Below, piece after piece: positions 21,461-35,900 of a stretch of 64,000 nt of DNA (its first letter is position 1; each line of letters begins with the position of its first letter). The position numbers and the translations under genes were made by a program. The DNA is from Phlebotomus papatasi (taxonomy: Eukaryota > Arthropoda > Insecta > Diptera > Psychodidae). The notes under the pieces were generated by a model that searched no databases, was not told the origin of the DNA, and saw only the letters and a program-made list of their open reading frames with translations. The DNA lies in contig NW_026604746.1 in the NCBI RefSeq assembly GCF_024763615.1, positions 1 through 64,000 on the forward strand, in the 5' to 3' direction.

Positions 21461-24400
21461 ATTAGCTGAATTATTTTCTTGGAAAAATTCCCACCAAAAA
21501 TCATCATGACCCCACCCTTGGAAGGTTTTTTTTAATTTTTTAAAAATGCCAAAATCTGCTCTAGAAACCGCAATTCTTAAAATTTCTCAATGAAAATCAC
21601 ATTAGAATACTTCAAATAATTCTACCAATCAATTAATATCATTAGTTGAACTATTTTCTTGGAAAAATTCCCACAAAAAATCATCATGATCCCACCCTTG
21701 GGAGTTTTTTTTTTAATTTTTTAATAATGCCAAAATCTGCTCTAGAAACCGCAATTCTTAAAATTTCTCAATGAAAATCACATTAGAATACTTCAAATAA
21801 TTCTACCAATCAATTAATATCATTAGTTGAATTATTTTCTTGGAAAAATTCCCACAAAAATCATCATGATCCCACCCTTGGGAGTTTTTTTTTAATTTTT
21901 TAAAAATGCCAAAATCTGCTCTAGAAACCGCAATTCTTAAAATTTCTCAATGAAAATCACATTAGAATACTTCAAATAATTCTACCAATCAATTAATATC
22001 ATTAGTTGAATTATTTTCTTGGAAAAATTTTCACAAAAATCATCATGATCCCACCCTTGGGAGTTTTTTTTTTAATTTTTTAAAAATGCCAAAATCTGCT
22101 CTAGAAACCGCAATTCTTAAAATTTCTCAATGAAAATCACATTAGAATACTTCAAATAATTCTACCAATCAATTAATATCATTAGTTGAATTTTTTTCTT
22201 GGAAAAATTCCCACCAAAAATCATCATGATCCCACCCTTGGGAGTTTTTTTTTTAATTTTTTAAAAATGCCAAAATCTGTTCTAGAAGCCGCAATTCTTA
22301 AAATTTCTCAATGAAAATCACATTAGAATACTTCAAATAATTCTACCAATCAATTAATATCATTAGTTGATTTTTTTTCTTGGAAAAATTCCCACCAAAA
22401 CTCATCATGATCCCACCCTTGGGAGTTTTTTTTAATTTTTTAAAAATGCCAAAATCTGCTCCAGAAACCGCAATTCTTAAAATTTCTCAATGAAAATCAC
22501 ATTAGAATACTTCAAATAATTCTACCAATCAATTAATATCATTAGTTGAATTTTTTTCTTGGAAAAATTCCCACCAAAACTCATCATGATCCCACCCTTG
22601 GGAGTTTTTTTTTTTTTTATTTTTTTAAAAATGACAAAATCTGCTCTAAAAACCGCAATTCTTAAAATTTCTCAATGAAAATCACATTAGAATACTTCAA
22701 ATAATTCTATCAATCAATTAATATCATTAGTTGAATTATTTTCTTGGAAAAATTCCCACAAAAATCATCATGATCCCACCCTTGGGAGTTTTTTTTTTAA
22801 TTTTTTAAAAATGCCAAAATCTGCTCTAGAAACCGCAATTCTTAAAATTTCTCAATGAAAATCACATTAGAATACTTCAAATAATTCTATCAATCAATTA
22901 ATATCATTAGTTGAATTTTTTTCTTGGAAAAATTACCACAAAAATCATCATGATCCCACCCTTGGGAGTTTTTTTTTAATTTTTTAAAAATGCCAAAATC
23001 TGCTCTAGAAACCGCAATTCTTAAAATTTCTCAATGAAAATCACATTAGAATACTTCAAATAATTCTACCAATCAATTAATATCATTAGTTGAATTTTTT
23101 TCTTGGAAAAATTACCACAAAAATCATCATGATCCCACCCTTGGGAGTTTTTTTTTAATTTTTTAAAAATGCCAAAATCTGCTCTAGAAACCGCAATTCT
23201 TAAAATTTCTCAATGAAAATCACATTAGAATACTTCAAATAATTCTATCAATCAATTAATATCATTAGTTGAATTTTTTTCTTGGAAAAATTCCCACAAA
23301 AATCATCATGATCCCACCCTTGGAAGTTTTTTTTTAATTTTTTAAAAATGCCAAAATCTGCTCTAGAAACCGCAATTCTTAAAATTTCTCAATGAAAATC
23401 ACATTAGAATACTTCAAATAATTCTACCAATCAATTAATATCATTAGTTGAATTATTTTCTTGGAAAAATTTCCACAAAAATCATCATGATCCCACCCTT
23501 GGGAGTTTTTTTTTAATTTTTTAAAAATGCCAAAATCTGCTCTAGAAACCGCAATTCTTGAAATTTCTCAATGAAAATCACATTAGAATACTTCAAATAA
23601 TTCTACCAATCAATTAATATCATTAGTTGAATTTTTTTCTTGGAAAAATTCCCACAAAAATCATCATGATCCCACCCTTGGGAGTTTTTTTTTTATTTTT
23701 TAAAAATGCCAAAATCTGCTCTAGAAACCGCAATTCTTAAAATTTCTCAATGAAAATCACATTAGAATACTTCAAATAATTCTACCAATCAATTAATATC
23801 ATTAGTTGAATTTTTTTTCTTGGAAAAATTACCACAAAAATCATCATGATCCCACCCTTGGGAGTTTTTTTTTAATTTTTTAAAAATGCCAAAATCTGCT
23901 CTAGAAACCGCAATTCTTAAAATTTCTCAATGAAAATCACATTAGAATACTTCAAATAATTCTACCAATCAATTAATATCATTAGTTGAATTTTTTTCTT
24001 GGAAAAATTCCCACAAAAATCATCATGATCCCACCCTTGGAAGTTTTTTTTTAATTTTTTAAAAATGCCAAAATCTGCTCTAGAAACCGCAATTCTTAAA
24101 ATTTCTCAATGAAAATCACATTAGAATACTTCAAATAATTCTACCAATCAATTAATATCATTAGTTGAATTTTTTTCTTGGAAAAATTCCCACAAAAATC
24201 ATCATGATCCCACCCTTGGGAGTTTTTTTTTTAATTTTTTAAAAATGCCAAAATCTGCTCTAGAAACCGCAATTCTTAAAATTTCTCAATGAAAATCACA
24301 TTAGAATACTTCAAATAATTCTACCAATCAATTAATATCATTAGTTGAATTTTTTTCTTGGAAAAATTCCCACCAAAACTCATCATGATCCCACCCTTGG

Positions 24401-25045
24401 GAGTTTTTTAATTTTTTAAAAATGCCAAAATCTGCTCTAAAAACCGCAATTCTTAAAATTTCTCAATGAAAATCACATTAGAATACTTCAAATAATTCTA
24501 CCAATCAATTAATATCATTAGTTGAATTTTTTTCTTGGAAAAATTCCCACCAAAAATCATCATGATCCCACCCTTGGGAGTTTTTTTTTTAATTTTTTAA
24601 AAATGCCAAAATCTGCTCTAGAAGCCGCAATTCTTAAAATTTCTCAATGAAAATCACATTAGAATACTTCAAATAATTCTACCAATCAATTAATATCATT
24701 AGTTGAATTATTTTCTTGGAAAAATTCCCACAAAAATCATCATGATCCCACCCTTTGGAGTTTTTTTTAATTTTTTAAAAATGCCAAAATCTGCTCTAAA
24801 AACCGCAATTCTTAAAATTTCTCAATGAAAATCACATTAGAATACTTCAAATAATTCTACCAATCAATTAATATCATTAGTTGAATTATTTTCTTGGAAA
24901 AATTCCCACAAAAATCATCATGATCCCACCCTTGGGAGTTTTTTTTAATTTTTTAAAAATGCCAAAATCTGCTCTAGAAACCGCAATTCTTAAAATTTCT
25001 CAATGAAAATCACATTAGAATACTTCAAATAATTCTACCAATCAA
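21461..25045 (+). repeat. Array segment with a homogeneous CACAAAAATC run
   Basis: From about 22,700 to 24,300 the monomers are almost all one type: CACAAAAATC, GGGAG or GGAAG, CTAGAAACC, usually GAATTTTTTTC, with a sub-variant ATTACCACAAAAATC at about 22,930, 23,110 and 23,828. This suggests a local run of recent single-monomer amplification. Near 22,610 the T tract is 14 bases followed by A and 7 T. From about 24,340 the series CACCAAAACTC short-T, CACCAAAAATC/CTAGAAGCC, CACAAAAATC, CACAAAAATC leads into the next block. Confidence 0.8.
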
Positions 25046-26841
25046 TTAATATCATTAGTTGAATTATTTTCTTGGAAAAATTCCCACCAAAAATCATCAT
25101 GACCCCACCCTTGGAAGGTTTTTTTTTAATTTTTTAAAAATGCCAAAATCTGCTCTAGAAACCGCAATTCTTAAAATTTCTCAATGAAAATCACATTAGA
25201 ATACTTCAAATAATTCTACCAATCAATTAATATCATTAGTTGAATTATTATCTTGGAAAAATTCCCACAAAAATCATCATGATCCCACCCTTGGGAGTTT
25301 TTTTTTAATTTTTTAAAAATGCCAAAATCTGCTCTAAAAACCGCAATTCTTAAAATTTCTCAATGAAAATCACATTAGAGTACTTCAAATAATTCTACCA
25401 ATCAATTAATATCATTAGTTGAACTATTTTCTTGGAAAAATTCCCACAAAAATCATCATGATCCCACCCTTGGGAGTTTTTTTTTTAATTTTTTAATAAT
25501 GCCAAAATCTGCTCTAGAAACCGCAATTCTTAAAATTTCTCAATAAAAATCACATTAGAATACTTCAAATAATTCTACCAATCAATTAATATCATTAGTT
25601 GAATTTTTTTCTTGGAAAAATTCCCACCAAAAATCATCATGATCCCACCCTTGGGAGTTTTTTTTTTAATTTTTTAAAAATGCCAAAATCTGTTCTAGAA
25701 GCCGCAATTCTTAAAATTTCTCAATGAAAATCACATTAGAATACTTCAAATAATTCTACCAATCAATTAATATCATTAGTTGAATTTTTTTCTTGGAAAA
25801 ATTCCCACCAAAACTCATCATGATCCCACCCTTGGGAGTTTTTTTTTAATTTTTTAAAAATGCCAAAATCTGCTCTAGAAACCGCAATTCTTAAAATTTC
25901 TCAATGAAAATCACATTAGAATACTTCAAATAATTCTACCAATCAATTAATATCATTAGTTGAATTATTTTCTTGGAAAAATTCCCACAAAAATCATCAT
26001 GATCCCACCCTTGGGAGTTTTTTTTAATTTTTAAAAATGCCAAAATCTGCTCTAGAAACCGCAATTCTTAAAATTTCTCAATGAAAATCACATTAGAATA
26101 CTTCAAATAATTCTACCAATCAATTAATATCATTAGTTGAATTTTTTTCTTGGAAAAATTCCCACAAAAATCATCATGATCCCACCCTTGGGAGTTTTTT
26201 TTAATTTTTTAAAAATGCCAAAATCTGCTCTAAAAACCGCAATTCTTAAAATTTCTCAATGAAAATCACATTATAATCCTTCAAATAATTCTACCAATCA
26301 ATTAATATCATTAGTTGAATTTTTTTCTTGGAAAAATTCCCACCAAAAATCATCATGATCCCACCCTTGGGAGTTTTTTTTTTAATTTTTAAAAATGCCA
26401 AAATCTGCTCTAGAAACCGCAATTCTTAAAATTTCTCAATGAAAATCACATTAGAATACTTCAAATAATTCTACCAATCAATTAATATCATTAGTTGAAT
26501 TATTTTCTTGGAAAAATTCCCACCAAAAATCATCATGACCCCACCCTTGGAAGGTTTTTTTTTAATTTTTTAAAAATGCCAAAATCTGCTCTAGAAGCCG
26601 CAATTCTTAAAATTTCTCAATGAAAATCACATTAGAATACTTCAAATAATTCTACCAATCAATTAATATCATTAGCTGAATTATTATCTTGGAAAAATTC
26701 CCACAAAAATCATCATGATCCCACCCTTGGGAGTTTTTTTTTAATTTTTTAAAAATGCCAAAATCTGCTCTAAAAACCGCAATTCTTAAAATTTCTCAAT
26801 GAAAATCACATTAGAGTACTTCAAATAATTCTACCAATCAA
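25046..26841 (+). repeat. Eight-monomer unit (1,436 bp) and start of its second copy
   Basis: Copy 1 is 25,046-26,481, beginning with a GACCCCACCCTTGGAAGG monomer. Copy 2 begins at 26,482 with the same type. Shared markers at the same offset: GAATTATTATCTTGG (25,242 and 26,679), TTAGAGTAC, AATAATGCC (25,493 and 26,931) and CTGTTCTAG (25,690 and 27,126). Copy 2 then lacks one CACAAAAATC/CTAGAAACC monomer before the CATTATAATCC unit. The series resembles that at 6.3-7.1 kb with three monomers added. Confidence 0.83.
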
Positions 26842-29800
26842 TTAATATCATTAGTTGAATTATTTTCTTGGAAAAATTCCCACAAAAATCATCATGATCC
26901 CACCCTTGGGAGTTTTTTTTTTAATTTTTTAATAATGCCAAAATCTGCTCTAGAAACCGCAATTCTTAAAATTTCTCAATGAAAATCACATTAGAATACT
27001 TCAAATAATTCTACCAATCAATTAATATCATTAGTTGAATTTTTTTCTTGGAAAAATTCCCACCAAAAATCATCATGATCCCACCCTTGGGAGTTTTTTT
27101 TTTAATTTTTTAAAAATGCCAAAATCTGTTCTAGAAGCCGCAATTCTTAAAATTTCTCAATGAAAATCACATTAGAATACTTCAAATAATTCTACCAATC
27201 AATTAATATCATTAGTTGAATTTTTTTCTTGGAAAAATTCCCACCAAAACTCATCATGATCCCACCCTTGGGAGTTTTTTTTTTAATTTTTAAAAATGCC
27301 AAAATCTGCTCTAGAAACCGCAATTCTTAAAATTTCTCAATGAAAATCACATTAGAATACTTCAAATAATTCTACCAATCAATTAATATCATTAGTTGAA
27401 TTTTTTTCTTGGAAAAATTCCCACAAAAATCATCATGATCCCACCCTTGGGAGTTTTTTTTAATTTTTTAAAAATGCCAAAATCTGCTCTAAAAACCGCA
27501 ATTCTTAAAATTTCTCAATGAAAATCACATTATAATCCTTCAAATAATTCTACCAATCAATTAATATCATTAGTTGAATTTTTTTCTTGGAAAAATTCCC
27601 ACCAAAAATCATCATGATCCCACCCTTGGGAGTTTTTTTTTTTTTTAATTTTTAAAAATGCCAAAATCTGCTCTAGAAACCGCAATTCTTAAAATTTCTC
27701 AATGAAAATCACATTAGAATACTTCAAATAATTCTACCAATCAATTAATATCATTAGTTGAATTATTTTCTTGGAAAAATTCCCACAAAAATCATCATGA
27801 TCCAACCCTTGGGAGTTTTTTTTAATTTTTTAAAAATGCCAAAATCTGCTCTAGAAGCCGCAATTCTAAAAATTTCTCAATGAAAATCACATTAGAATAC
27901 TTCAAATAATTCTACCAATCAATTAATATCATTAGTTGAATTATTTTCTTGGAAAAATTCCCACAAAAATCATCATGATCCCACCCTTGGGAGTTTTTTT
28001 TTAATTTTTTAAAAATGCCAAAATCTGCTCTAGAAACCGCAATTCTTAAAATTTCTCAATGAAAATCACATTAGAATACTTCAAATAATTCTACCAATCA
28101 ATTAATATCATTAGTTGAATTTTTTTCTTGGAAAAATTCCCACAAAAATCATCAGGATCCCACCCTTGGGAGTTTTTTTTAATTTTTTAAAAATGCCAAA
28201 ATCTGCTCTAGAAACCGCAATTCTTAAAATTTCTCAATGAAAACCACATTAGAATACTTCAAATAATTCTACCAATTAATTAATATCATTAGTTGAATTT
28301 TTTTCTTGGAAAAATTCCCACAAAAATCATCATGATCCCACCCTTGGGAGTTTTTTTTAATTTTTTAAAAATGCCAAAATCTGCTCTAGAAACCGCAATT
28401 CTTAAAATTTCTCAATGAAAATCACATTAGAATACTTCAAATAATTCTACCAATCAATTAATATCATTAGTTGAATTTTTTTCTTGGAAAAATTCCCACC
28501 AAAACTCATCATGATCCCACCCTTGGGAGTTTTTTAATTTCTTAAAAATGCCAAAATCTGCTCTAAAATCCGCAATTCTTAAAATTTCTCAATGAAAATC
28601 ACATTAGAATACTTCAAATAATTCTACCAATCAATTAATATCATTAGTTGAATTTTTTTCTTGGAAAAATTCCCACCAAAAATCATCATGATCCCACCCT
28701 TGGGAGTTTTTTTTTAATTTTTTAAAAATGCCAAAATCTGCTCTAGAAACCGCAATTCTTAAAATTTCTCAATGAAAATCACATTAGAATACTTCAAATA
28801 ATTCTACCAATCAATTAATATCATTAGTTGAATTATTTTCTTGGAAAAATTCCCACAAAAATCATCATGATCCCACCCTTGGGAGTTTTTTTTAATTTTT
28901 TAAAAATGCCAAAATCTGCTCTAGAAGCCGCAATTCTTAAAATTTCTCAATGAAAATCACATTAGAATACTTCAAATAATTCTACCAATCAATTAATATC
29001 ATTAGTTGAATTATTTTCTTGGAAAAATTCCCACAAAACTCATCATGATCCCACCCTTGGGAGTTTTTTTTTTAATTTTTTAAAAATGCCAAAATCTGCT
29101 CTAGAAACCGCAATTCTTAAAATTTCTCAATGAAAATCACATTAGAATACTTCAAATAATTCTACCAATCAATTAATATCATTAGTTGAATTTTTTTCTT
29201 GGAAAAATTCCCACAAAAATCATCATGATCCCACCCTTGGGAGTTTTTTTTAATTTTTTAAAAATGCCAAAATCTGCTCTAGAAACCGCAATTCTTAAAA
29301 TTTCTCAATGAAAATCACATTAGAATACTTCAAATAATTCTACCAATCAATTAATATCATTAGTTGAATTTTTTTCTTGGAAAAATTCCCACAAAAATCA
29401 TCATGATCCCACCCTTGGGAGTTTTTTTTAATTTTTTAAAAATGCCAAAATCTGCTCTAGAAACCGCAATTCTTAAAATTTCTCAATGAAAATCACATTA
29501 GAATACTTCAAATAATTCTACCAATCAATTAATATCATTAGTTGAATTTTTTTCTTGGAAAAATTCCCACCAAAAATCATCATGATCCCACCCTTGGGAG
29601 TTTTTTTTTAATTTTTTAAAAATGCCAAAATCTGCTCTAAAAACCGCAATTCTTAAAATTTCTCAATGAAAATCACATTAGAATACTTCAAATAATTCTA
29701 CCAATCAATTAATATCATTAGTTGAATTATTTTCTTGGAAAAATTCCCACAAAAATCATAATGATCCCACCCTTGGGAGTTTTTTTTAATTTTTTAAAAA

Positions 29801-29886
29801 TGCCAAAATCTGCTCTAGAAGCCGCAATTCTTAAAATTTCTCAATGAAAATCACATTAGAATACTTCAAATAATTCTACCAATCAA
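26842..29886 (+). repeat. 3,045-bp tandem duplication, copy 1 (17 monomers)
   Basis: Every marker recurs 3,045 bp later: AATAATGCC (26,931 to 29,976), CTGTTCTAG (27,126 to 30,171), TCCAACCC (27,801 to 30,846), ATCAGG (28,151 to 31,196), ACCAATTAATTAATATC (28,271 to 31,316), AATTTCTTAAAAATG with AAATCCGC (28,536 to 31,581). Even T-tract lengths match. The single difference I noticed is C at 28,244 versus T at 31,289. The empty counterpart of the transposon target lies at TA 29,102-29,103. Confidence 0.93.
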
Positions 29887-32800
29887 TTAATATCATTAGT
29901 TGAATTATTTTCTTGGAAAAATTCCCACAAAAATCATCATGATCCCACCCTTGGGAGTTTTTTTTTTAATTTTTTAATAATGCCAAAATCTGCTCTAGAA
30001 ACCGCAATTCTTAAAATTTCTCAATGAAAATCACATTAGAATACTTCAAATAATTCTACCAATCAATTAATATCATTAGTTGAATTTTTTTCTTGGAAAA
30101 ATTCCCACCAAAAATCATCATGATCCCACCCTTGGGAGTTTTTTTTTTAATTTTTTAAAAATGCCAAAATCTGTTCTAGAAGCCGCAATTCTTAAAATTT
30201 CTCAATGAAAATCACATTAGAATACTTCAAATAATTCTACCAATCAATTAATATCATTAGTTGAATTTTTTTCTTGGAAAAATTCCCACCAAAACTCATC
30301 ATGATCCCACCCTTGGGAGTTTTTTTTTTAATTTTTAAAAATGCCAAAATCTGCTCTAGAAACCGCAATTCTTAAAATTTCTCAATGAAAATCACATTAG
30401 AATACTTCAAATAATTCTACCAATCAATTAATATCATTAGTTGAATTTTTTTCTTGGAAAAATTCCCACAAAAATCATCATGATCCCACCCTTGGGAGTT
30501 TTTTTTAATTTTTTAAAAATGCCAAAATCTGCTCTAAAAACCGCAATTCTTAAAATTTCTCAATGAAAATCACATTATAATCCTTCAAATAATTCTACCA
30601 ATCAATTAATATCATTAGTTGAATTTTTTTCTTGGAAAAATTCCCACCAAAAATCATCATGATCCCACCCTTGGGAGTTTTTTTTTTTTTTAATTTTTAA
30701 AAATGCCAAAATCTGCTCTAGAAACCGCAATTCTTAAAATTTCTCAATGAAAATCACATTAGAATACTTCAAATAATTCTACCAATCAATTAATATCATT
30801 AGTTGAATTATTTTCTTGGAAAAATTCCCACAAAAATCATCATGATCCAACCCTTGGGAGTTTTTTTTAATTTTTTAAAAATGCCAAAATCTGCTCTAGA
30901 AGCCGCAATTCTAAAAATTTCTCAATGAAAATCACATTAGAATACTTCAAATAATTCTACCAATCAATTAATATCATTAGTTGAATTATTTTCTTGGAAA
31001 AATTCCCACAAAAATCATCATGATCCCACCCTTGGGAGTTTTTTTTTAATTTTTTAAAAATGCCAAAATCTGCTCTAGAAACCGCAATTCTTAAAATTTC
31101 TCAATGAAAATCACATTAGAATACTTCAAATAATTCTACCAATCAATTAATATCATTAGTTGAATTTTTTTCTTGGAAAAATTCCCACAAAAATCATCAG
31201 GATCCCACCCTTGGGAGTTTTTTTTAATTTTTTAAAAATGCCAAAATCTGCTCTAGAAACCGCAATTCTTAAAATTTCTCAATGAAAATCACATTAGAAT
31301 ACTTCAAATAATTCTACCAATTAATTAATATCATTAGTTGAATTTTTTTCTTGGAAAAATTCCCACAAAAATCATCATGATCCCACCCTTGGGAGTTTTT
31401 TTTAATTTTTTAAAAATGCCAAAATCTGCTCTAGAAACCGCAATTCTTAAAATTTCTCAATGAAAATCACATTAGAATACTTCAAATAATTCTACCAATC
31501 AATTAATATCATTAGTTGAATTTTTTTCTTGGAAAAATTCCCACCAAAACTCATCATGATCCCACCCTTGGGAGTTTTTTAATTTCTTAAAAATGCCAAA
31601 ATCTGCTCTAAAATCCGCAATTCTTAAAATTTCTCAATGAAAATCACATTAGAATACTTCAAATAATTCTACCAATCAATTAATATCATTAGTTGAATTT
31701 TTTTCTTGGAAAAATTCCCACCAAAAATCATCATGATCCCACCCTTGGGAGTTTTTTTTTAATTTTTTAAAAATGCCAAAATCTGCTCTAGAAACCGCAA
31801 TTCTTAAAATTTCTCAATGAAAATCACATTAGAATACTTCAAATAATTCTACCAATCAATTAATATCATTAGTTGAATTATTTTCTTGGAAAAATTCCCA
31901 CAAAAATCATCATGATCCCACCCTTGGGAGTTTTTTTTAATTTTTTAAAAATGCCAAAATCTGCTCTAGAAGCCGCAATTCTTAAAATTTCTCAATGAAA
32001 ATCACATTAGAATACTTCAAATAATTCTACCAATCAATTAATATCATTAGTTGAATTATTTTCTTGGAAAAATTCCCACAAAACTCATCATGATCCCACC
32101 CTTGGGAGTTTTTTTTTTAATTTTTTAAAAATGCCAAAATCTGCTCTAGAAACCGCAATTCTTAAAATTTCTCAATGAAAATCACATTAGAATACTTCAA
32201 ATAATTCTACCAATCAATTAATATCATTAGTTGAATTTTTTTCTTGGAAAAATTCCCACAAAAATCATCATGATCCCACCCTTGGGAGTTTTTTTTAATT
32301 TTTTAAAAATGCCAAAATCTGCTCTAGAAACCGCAATTCTTAAAATTTCTCAATGAAAATCACATTAGAATACTTCAAATAATTCTACCAATCAATTAAT
32401 ATCATTAGTTGAATTTTTTTCTTGGAAAAATTCCCACAAAAATCATCATGATCCCACCCTTGGGAGTTTTTTTTAATTTTTTAAAAATGCCAAAATCTGC
32501 TCTAGAAACCGCAATTCTTAAAATTTCTCAATGAAAATCACATTAGAATACTTCAAATAATTCTACCAATCAATTAATATCATTAGTTGAATTTTTTTCT
32601 TGGAAAAATTCCCACCAAAAATCATCATGATCCCACCCTTGGGAGTTTTTTTTTAATTTTTTAAAAATGCCAAAATCTGCTCTAAAAACCGCAATTCTTA
32701 AAATTTCTCAATGAAAATCACATTAGAATACTTCAAATAATTCTACCAATCAATTAATATCATTAGTTGAATTATTTTCTTGGAAAAATTCCCACAAAAA

Positions 32801-32931
32801 TCATAATGATCCCACCCTTGGGAGTTTTTTTTAATTTTTTAAAAATGCCAAAATCTGCTCTAGAAGCCGCAATTCTTAAAATTTCTCAATGAAAATCACA
32901 TTAGAATACTTCAAATAATTCTACCAATCAA
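29887..32931 (+). repeat. 3,045-bp tandem duplication, copy 2
   Basis: Direct second copy of 26,842-29,886. It ends at 32,931, where the next monomer has CACCAAAACTC and GGGAGCTTTT instead of the AATAATGCC type that begins each copy. Its last 1.6 kb (31,325 onward) is also the start of the larger 7.69-kb unit. Empty transposon target counterpart: TA 32,147-32,148. Confidence 0.93.
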
Positions 32932-35900
32932 TTAATATCATTAGTTGAATTATTTTCTTGGAAAAATTCCCACCAAAACTCATCATGATCCCACCCTTGG
33001 GAGCTTTTTTTTTAAATTTTTTAAAAATGCCAAAATCTGCTCTAGAAACCGCAATTCTTAAAATTTCTCAATGAAAATCACATTAGAATACTTCAAATAA
33101 TTCTACCAATCAATTAATATCATTAGTTGAATTTTTTTCTTGGAAAAATTCCCACAAAAATCATCATGATCCCACCCTTGGGAGTTTTTTTTAATTTTTT
33201 AAAAATGCCAAAATCTGCTCTAAAAACCGCAATTCTTAAAATTTCTCAATGAAAATCACATTAGAATACTTCAAATAATTCTACCAATCAATTAATATCA
33301 TTAGTTGAATTATTTTCTTGGAAAAATTCCCACCAAAACTCATCATGATCCCACCCTTGGGAGTTTTTTAATTTTTTAAAAATGCCAAAATCTGCTCTAA
33401 AAACCGCAATTCTTAAAATTTCTCAATGAAAATCACATTAGAATACTTCAAATAATTCTACCAATCAATTAATATCATTAGTTGAATTATTTTCTTGGAA
33501 AAATTCCCACAAAAACTCATCATGATCCCACCCTTGGGAGTTTTTTTTTTAAATTTTTTAAAAATGCCAAAATCTGCTCTAGAAACCGCAATTCTTAAAA
33601 TTTCTCAATGAAAATCACATTAGAATACTTCAAATAATTCTACCAATCAATTAATATCATTAGTTGAATTATTTTCTTGGAAAAATTCCCACCAAAACTC
33701 ATCATGATCCCACCCTTGGGAGTTTTTTTTTTAAATTTTTTAAAAATGCCAAAATCTGCTCTAGAAACCGCAATTCTTAAAATTTCTCAATGAAAATCAC
33801 ATTAGAATACTTCAAATAATTCTACCAATCAATTAATATCATTAGTTGAATTATTTTCTTGGAAAAATTCCCACAAAAACTCATCATGATCCCACCCTTG
33901 GGAGTTTTTTTTATTTTTTTAAAAATGCCAAAATCTGCTCTAGAAGCCGCAATTCTTAAAATTTCTCAATGAAAATCACATTAGAATACTTCAAATAATT
34001 CTACCAATCAATTAATATCATTAGTTGAATTATTTTCTTGGAAAAATTCCCACCAAAACTCATCATGATCCCACCCTTGGGAGTTTTTTTTTTAAATTTT
34101 TTAAAAATGCCAAAATCTGCTCTAGAAACCGCAATTCTTAAAATTTCTCAATGAAAATCACATTAGAATACTTCAAATAATTCTACCAATCAATTAATAT
34201 CATTAGTTGAATTTTTTTCTTGGAAAAATTCCCACCAAAACTCATCATGATCCCACCCTTGGGAGTTTTTTAATTTTTTAAAAATGCCAAAATCTGCTCT
34301 AAAAACCGCAATTCTTAAAATTTCTCAATGAAAATCACATTAGAATACTTCAAATAATTCTACCAATCAATTAATATCATTAGTTGAATTATTTTCTTGG
34401 AAAAATTCCCACAAAAACTCATCATGATCCCACCCTTGGGAGTTTTTTTTATTTTTTTAAAAATGCCAAAATCTGCTCTAAAAACCGCAATTCTTAAAAT
34501 TTCTCAATGAAAATCACATTAGAATACTTCAAATAATTCTACCAATCAATTAATATCATTAGTTGAATTATTTTCTTGGAAAAATTCCCACCAAAAATCA
34601 TCATGACCCCACCTTGGAAGGTTTTTTTTAATTTTTTAAAAATGCCAAAATCTGCTCTAGAAACCGCAATTCTTAAAATTTCTCAATGAAAATCACATTA
34701 GAATACTTCAAATAATTCTACCAATCAATTAATATCATTAGTTGAATTTTTTTCTTGGAAAAATTCCCACCAAAACTCATCATGATCCCACCCTTGGGAG
34801 TTTTTTAATTTTTTAAAAATGCCAAAATCTGCTCTAAAAACCGCAATTCTTAAAATTTCTCAATGAAAATCACATTAGAATACTTCAAATAATTCTACCA
34901 ATCAATTAATATCATTAGTTGAATTTTTTTCTTGGAAAAATTCCCACCAAAAATCATCATGATCCCACCCTTGGGAGTTTTTTTTTAATTTTTTAAAAAT
35001 GCCAAAATCTGCTCTAGAAGCCGCAATTCTTAAAATTTCTCAATGAAAATCACATTAGAATACTTCAAATAATTCTACCTATCAATTAATATCATTAGTT
35101 GAATTATTTTCTTGGAAAAATTCCCACAAAAATCATCATGATCCCACCCTTGGGAGTTTTTTTTAATTTTTTAAAAATGCCAAAATCTGCTCTAAAAACC
35201 GCAATTCTTAAAATTTCTCAATGAAAATCACATTAGAATACTTCAAATAATTCTACCAATCAATTAATATCATTAGTTGAATTATTTTCTTGGAAAAATT
35301 CCCACCAAAAATCATCATGATCCCACCCTTGGGAGTTTTTTTTAATTTTTTAAAAATGCCAAAATCTGCTCTAAAAACCGCAATTCTTAAAATTTCTCAA
35401 TGAAAATCACATTAGAATACTTCAAATAATTCTACCAATCAATTAATATCATTAGTTGAATTATTTTCTTGGAAAAATTCCCACAAAAATCATCATGATC
35501 CCACCCTTGGGAGTTTTTTTTAATTTTTTAAAAATGCCAAAATCTGCTCTAAAAACCGCAATTCTTAAAATTTCTCAATGAAAATCACATTATAATCCTT
35601 CAAATAATTCTACCAATCAATTAATATCATTAGTTGAATTTTTTTCTTGGAAAAATTCCCACCAAAAATCATCATGATCCCACCCTTGGGAGTTTTTTAA
35701 TTTTTTAAAAATGCCAAAATCTGCTGTAAAAACCGCAATTCTTAAAATTTCTCAATGAAAATCACATTAGAATACTTCAAATAATTCTATCAATCAATTA
35801 ATATCATTAGTTGAATTATTTTCTTGGAAAAATTCCCACAAAAATCATCATGATCCCACCCTTGGGAGTTTTTTTTTTTTAATTTTTAAAAATGCCAAAA

